This document shows positions 59,331 through 64,000 of a stretch of 64,000 nt of DNA, one piece after another. The DNA is taken from positions 46,184,889-46,248,888 of the forward strand of contig NC_132928.1 of assembly GCF_047675955.1 (NCBI RefSeq), in the 5' to 3' direction. Below the pieces are notes generated by a model that was not told the origin of the DNA, made no database searches, and saw only the letters and a program-made list of their open reading frames with translations. The stretch is from Chlorocebus sabaeus (lineage: Eukaryota > Chordata > Mammalia > Primates > Cercopithecidae). A program made the translations under genes and the position numbers. Numbering within the stretch: the stretch's first letter is position 1; each line of letters starts with the position of its first letter.

Positions 59331-59419
59331 CAATGCATGACAGACCTCAATTTTCAACAGTTCATATACTAAAAGCTAAAGTGTAAATATCTCATTGCTT
59401 ATGATTTATTCAGTTTCCC

Positions 59420-59711
59420 TTTTTTTCTTTTTTGAGACAGGGTCTTGCTTGTCGCCTAGGCTGGAGTGCAGTGGCACAATCTGGGCTCACTGCAACCTCC
59501 GCCTCCTGGGTTCAAGCGATTCTCCTGCCTTAGCCTCCCGAGTAGCTGGGATTACAGGCAAGCTCCACCACGCTCGGCTAATTTTTGTATTTTTAGTAGA
59601 GATAGGGTTTCCTCATGTTTCCAGGCTAGTCTCGAAATCCTGACCTCATGATCCGCCCAACTGGGCCTCCCAAAGTGCTGGGATTACAGGTGTAAGCCAC
59701 TGTGCTTGGCC
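59420..59711 (-). mobile_element. AluS
   Basis: T-rich tail to 'gtaagccactgtgcttggcc'. Flanks CAGTTTCCCTTTTT (59411) and CAGTTTGCCTTTTT (59712) are a near-perfect duplication. Confidence 0.92.
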
Positions 59712-60174
59712 CAGTTTGCCTTTTTGACCAGCGTACGACATACCCACATCCTATTTCCCTTAAATCTGAAAAAGAACTCGTCAAGAAATCCTCCTGGTTT
59801 TGTCTTCTAGTGTAAGTTCTTTCCAGGAGTTCTCTCTCTAGTTGTTTTCTTCACTCTCTCTTCCTCCTCAACATAATGTAAAACAAAAATCCTAATTTTA
59901 GAAATTTTGTATTAATTAGACAATTATCAGAAAACACAGGTTTACCGTATTTTCTCACATGAATTATACAGGAGAAATGAACATACCGACTTCAATGGCA
60001 ATTGCAGAATCCAAATTTGATGAAAATTATAAGCCTATAAATCTAAGAGGCTCAACTGCAAGAATTTAAACACAAAAGAAAACCACACAAAGACATTTTA
60101 ATCAAACTGCTGCAAAACAATGATAAAAGGAGAGAAAATATATATATATTACATAAGAAGGAATAAAAATAAGA

Positions 60175-60455
60175 GGCTGGGCACGGTGGCTCACGCCTGT
60201 AATCCCAGCACTTTGGGAGGCCGAGGCAGGTGGATCACAAGGTCAGGAGTTCGAGACCAGCCTGGCCAACATAGTGAAACACTGTCTCTACTAAAAATAC
60301 AAAAATTAGCCAGGCATGGTGGCACGCGCCTGTAGTCTCAGTTGCTCAGGAGAAACGCTTGAACTCGGGACGCGAGGTTGTGTGAGCCAAGATAGCGCCA
60401 CCGCACTCCAGCCTGGGCAACAGAGCAAAACACTATCTCAAAAACAAAAACAAAA
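60175..60455 (+). mobile_element. AluS with a small right-arm deletion
   Basis: 'ggctgggcacggtggctcac' to 'aaaacaaaaacaaaaga'. The right arm lacks part of the usual 'ggaggctgaggcaggagaat' segment. Confidence 0.92.
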
Positions 60456-61036
60456 GAACGATAGCTGAGTTACTGCTAGAAAAAAGACAAGCCAGGAGAC
60501 AACAGAATAACATCTTTAAAATACTAGGGAAAAAATGCCTATCTATATATAATTTTATATCCAGCAAAAATATTCTTTAAAATCAAAGGTGAAAAAAATA
60601 CATTTTTTTAGACACATAAGAGCTGAGGAGATTTGATGCCAACAGATCAATACCATAAGGAATATTAAAAAGGAAACTCTTTGGGCTGGAAGAAAATGAT
60701 ATCAGATGGAAGCCTTGAACTAAACAAAGAGATGACAAGTGCCAGAAATAGTATACATATGAGTAAATACAAAATAACTTTTTTCTTTGTTTTAAAACAT
60801 ATTTAAAAGTCAATTTATTAAGAAAAAAATAAACAAAAACCAAAAAAGCCCTCTATATTTTGAAACTTAAATATAGAAGCTGTTTGACAACAGTAGTACA
60901 AACAAAAGGAAAGGAAAATGAAAGCACTACACTGTTGTAACATTTTATATTATACATAAAATTATATAAAGGTGCATAATGTAACTACTAGAGCAACTAA
61001 AAAAAAGACTAAGACAGTTCATAAAACAACAGAAGA

Positions 61037-61210
61037 CATTAGGTAGGCATGGTGGCGTATGCCTGTAGTCCCAGTTGCTCAGGAGGCTGAGGTGGGAGGA
61101 CTGCTTGAGTCCAGGTGATTGAGACTGCAGTGAGCCGTGATGGCGTCACTGCACTGCAGCCTGGGCAACAAAGCAAGACCCCGTTTCAAACAAATGAAAA
61201 AGAAAACACA
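61037..61210 (+). mobile_element. Alu right-arm fragment (AluJ/FRAM-like)
   Basis: 'taggcatggtggcgtatgcc' to 'gcaagaccccgtttcaaaca'; only one arm is present. Confidence 0.8.
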
Positions 61211-61313
61211 AAAACAGAAACAGAGAAAAGAGAAATAGATAAATCTGTAATTATTTGGAGATTTCAAAACTCTCTCAATAACTAACAAAAAGTAGGCAGA
61301 AAACCACTAAGGT

Positions 61314-61618
61314 GGCCGGGTGTGATGGCTCACGCCTGCCAAGCACTCTGGGAGGCCAAGGCGGGCAGATCACCTGAGGTCAGGCATTTGAGAACAGCCT
61401 GGCCAACAGCGAAACCCCGTCTCTACTCAAAATACAAAAATTAGCCAGGTGTGGTGGTGTGTGCCTATAGTCCCAGGTACCTGGGAGGCTGAGGCACAAG
61501 AATCGCTTGAACCCGGGCAGCAGAGCTTGCAATTAGCCAAGATCGTGTCACTGCACTCCAGCCTGGGTGACAGAGCAAGACTCCATCTCAATAAAAAACA
61601 AACAAACAAACAAACAAA
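61314..61618 (+). mobile_element. AluS
   Basis: 'ggccgggtgtgatggctcac' to an (AAAC)n tail. Flanks ACCACTAAGGT and ACCAGTAAGGT. Confidence 0.92.
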
Positions 61619-61619
61619 A

Positions 61620-63062
61620 CCAGTAAGGTTAGACCAACACTAAGTTTATAACCCAACAGATCCCACTGGTATTTACAGAACATTTTACCCAACAAAAGAA
61701 TACACCTTCTTTATAAGTGCACATGGCACATTCACCAAGATAGAACATATGCTGAACCACAAAACAAATCTCAGAAGTTTAAAAGAATTGAAGTCACAGA
61801 ACTACAAATTAAAAAAAAAAAAAAAAAAAAAGATGAACAACTAGAATTGGTTGTCTAAGTTGACAAATAAAGTTCTCTAATTCCTCAAATATTTGGAAAT
61901 GAATCAAACACTTCTAAATATTTGTAGGTTGCCGGGTATGGTGGCTCACATCTGTAATCTCAACACTTTGGGAGGCTGGGGCCAGAGGATTGCTTGAGGC
62001 TGTTTGAGACCAACCTGGGCAATATAGTAAGACCCTATCTTTACAAAAAAGTTTGTAAAAATTAGCCAGGAACAGTGGCAGTGCATTCCGGTAGTCCTGG
62101 CTACACAGGAGGCTGAGGTGGGAGGATCACCTGAGCCTAAGAGTTTGAAGTCGCAGTGAACTATGATTGTACCACTGTACAATACCTAGGCAACAGAGAG
62201 ATCTTGTCTCTAAAAACAAATAAAAAGTAAATAATCACAGGTCAAAAAATAAATCACAGGAGAAATCAGAAAATATTTTAAGCCAAATGAAAATGGAAAC
62301 ATATATAACGTGTCAGATGCAATAAAAGCAGTGCTTAGGGAGGTATTTATAGCTTTATATGCTTATGTTAAAATAGATCTAAAAGCCTTGATCTAAGCAT
62401 CTACCTAAGCATCTAAGAAGCTATAAAAAAAAGAACAGTATATTAAATCCAAATAAAGTAGAAGGAAGAAATAGTAAAGAGCAGAAAACAGACACAGAAA
62501 ATAAGTGAAAGCCAAAAGCTGACTCTTCAGAAGGATTTATATAATTCTCCCCAAACTGAACTATAGTTATAATACAATTGCAATCAGAACGCAAGCAGAT
62601 TGTTTTTGTTAGAAACTGGCAGGCTATTTTAAAATTTATCTGGAAATGTAAAAACCTAGAATAGCTGAAACAATTCTCAAAAAAATAGAGAACTTAGATT
62701 ACCTGATTTCAAAACTAGAGAGCTGTGGTCACCAAGACAGTACAGTAGTAAAAGGACAGACATGCAGACAAATAGGACAGAACAGAGGTCAGAAACAGGC
62801 TGACCTATTTCTGTATTTATGTATATGTGTACGTGTGTGTTTTTACATGCATAGCCAATATATTTTTGACAAAGGTATCAAAGTAATTTAATGGGAATAA
62901 CAATATTCTCAACAAATGATGCTGGAACAACTGGATGAAAATTTTAAAACCAGAAAAAAATTAACCTCAAACAATACACAACACTGCACAAAAATTAATC
63001 CAAAATGGATCACAGACTTAATCTATTTCTAGAAGAAAACTAAGGAGTAAATTTTTACCGCC
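61620..63062 (+). mobile_element. Old L1 (L1M) ORF2 fragment, interrupted by an AluJ
   Basis: 'gaacatatgctgaaccacaa' and 'aaaagcagtgcttagggagg' are ORF2 phrases; 'atgctggaacaactggatga' and 'ccaaaatggatcacagactt' are from the ORF2 C-terminal part. The middle of ORF2 is deleted. It continues after the LTR at 63466. Confidence 0.85.
61929..62222 (+). mobile_element. AluJ inserted in the old L1
   Basis: 'ttgccgggtatggtggctca' to 'gatcttgtctctaaaaacaa'; strongly diverged, but younger than the L1 it splits. Confidence 0.88.
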
Positions 63063-63465
63063 TGATATGGTATGACTGTTTGTGCCTCCTCCTCCAAAAT
63101 TCATGTTAAATCTTAACCCCCAACACAACAGTATTAAGATGCCTAGGAGGTGATCAAGACTATGAGGACTCTGCCTTCATGGATGAGATCAGTGCCATAT
63201 GAAAAGGCTGGAGAGAATCAGGTAGGGCCATTTTTGCCCCTCCATCCCTTCTGCCGTAAGTGGACACAGCATTTGTACTCCGTAGAGAAGGCAGCAACAA
63301 GGTGCCATCTTGGAAGCAGACACTGGGCCCTTGCCAGGCACCGAACCTGCTGGCACCATAATACTGGGCTTCCCAGCATCTGGATCTGTGAGAAATAGAT
63401 TTATGTTGCTTCTAAATTACCTAGTCTTGGGTATTTTATTATAGCAGCACAAATTGATCAAGACA
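63063..63465 (+). mobile_element. Solo LTR of MLT1 type (ERVL-MaLR)
   Basis: Begins TGATATGGTATGACTGTTTG and ends TTGATCAAGACA, with internal phrases 'caaggtgccatcttggaagc', 'gaacctgctggcaccataat' and 'gtgagaaatagatttatgtt' typical of MLT1A/B LTRs. No internal retroviral sequence is present. It interrupts the old L1, which resumes on the right. Confidence 0.85.
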
Positions 63466-64000
63466 CCAAACCAGGATAAAGAATTCTTAAATAAAATTCA
63501 GTAAAAGAAAAAAACCTAATAAACTAGATTCATCAATATTTAAAACTTACGCTCTTCAAAAAACCGAAAAGACAAGCCACAGACTAGGAGAGAGAACGAG
63601 AGATATATGTATATAGTCACATATGTATGTACCCAAGTGTATATATATGTGCATGTATGTAACATTCTATACATACACACACACACATTTATATCCCAAA
63701 ATACATACATGCAAACCAAAAGAAATGAAAACACATGTAAACAAAAAAACTTTTACAGAATGTTCCTAGCTTTATTCATAATAGCAAAAAATTAGAAACA
63801 ACCTAAAGGTTCATCAAAAGCTGAATGGACAATAATAATATTCTTTTATTCACACAAAAGAATATTATTCAGCAGTAAACAAAGAAAGGAACTATTAATG
63901 TGTACAACAATGTGGATTAATCGCTTGGCATGTTTTATGCCAACAGAATACAGGCACAAAAGAATGCATTACATCACTACACTTCAGAAGTTCTGGGACA
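63466..64000 (+). mobile_element. Old L1 continuation with AT/GT-rich insert
   Basis: 'aaaagacaagccacagacta' and, after an ATGT-rich simple tract (63600-63690), 'gctttattcataatagcaaa' with 'gaatattattcagcagtaaa' are the last part of L1 ORF2. It runs off the window. Confidence 0.8.

Larger units (their letters stand above)
42734..64000. other. First-intron sequence of SMG7 (open-ended, at least 21 kb)
   Basis: No sequence encoding the expected first exon (a GC-rich start with MSLQSAQYL) and no CpG island is visible to the end, so the promoter is outside. The intron is filled with L2, MIR, Alu, old L1, DNA transposon and LTR remnants listed separately. Stretches where I recognise nothing include 44750-46190, 48560-49240, 51010-52080, 52320-53940, 54870-55690, 57120-57460, 59720-60170 and 60460-61036. 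Confidence 0.75.

Noticed and set aside
42734..64000. Search for the SMG7 first coding exon and promoter
   Set aside because: No GC-rich segment encoding MSLQSAQYL and no CpG cluster was seen; it must lie beyond the window.
1..64000. CRISPR arrays, prokaryotic operons, rRNA or tRNA genes
   Set aside because: Repeats are all interspersed or simple-sequence types of a primate genome. No spaced direct repeats of CRISPR form and no cloverleaf or rRNA sequence were recognised.

Overview
The window is primate nuclear DNA and holds one protein-coding gene, SMG7, on the minus strand. SMG7 (EST1C) is the 14-3-3-like phospho-UPF1 adaptor of nonsense-mediated mRNA decay. Three young AluY copies (3567-3864, 8195-8500, 31891-32193) carry bases I associate with Old World monkey AluYR subfamilies: TTTACGCC in place of TTCACGCC in all three, and GGCTTGAGCC in place of GGCGTGAGCC in two. 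This suggests a cercopithecid such as a macaque, baboon or guenon, rather than human.

Seventeen internal coding exons lie between 42733 (5' side) and 1125 (3' side). Together they give 2,863 nt and encode residues 11-964 without a break, plus the last base of codon 10. Every junction is GT-AG and every phase fits. The first coding exon with its promoter lies beyond 64000. The last coding exons and the 3' UTR lie before position 1. Exons between 42733 and 16748 encode the N-terminal 14-3-3-like domain and the alpha-helical hairpin domain. Exons between 7638 and 1125 encode the end of the folded part and the low-complexity Pro/Gln/Ser-rich C-terminal arm.

Region by region: 1-7638 holds the closely spaced C-terminal exons. 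The intron 7639-16747 is dominated by a near-complete but inactivated LINE-1 (about 9008-15212, plus strand, antisense to SMG7) inserted into an older repeat. The stretch 16748-28733 carries eight exons, one Alu, a tandem duplication and simple repeats. The intron 28734-37797 is Alu- and L2-rich. Exons at 37798-37930, 39627-39744 and 42702-42733 close the coding part. From 42734 to 64000 is first-intron sequence: L2, MIR, Alu, old L1, one 80-bp MADE1 hairpin element, hAT-like DNA transposon fragments and an ERVL-MaLR (MLT1-type) LTR inserted in an old L1.

I see no second gene, no CRISPR array, no tRNA or rRNA gene and no novel multi-gene system. The items most worth a second look are the MADE1/miR-548-type hairpin, a young 69-bp tandem duplication beside a 5' splice site, a six-copy motif array inside the L1 ORF2, closely spaced inverted Alu pairs, and skippable exons, one of which carries a phosphate-binding arginine.
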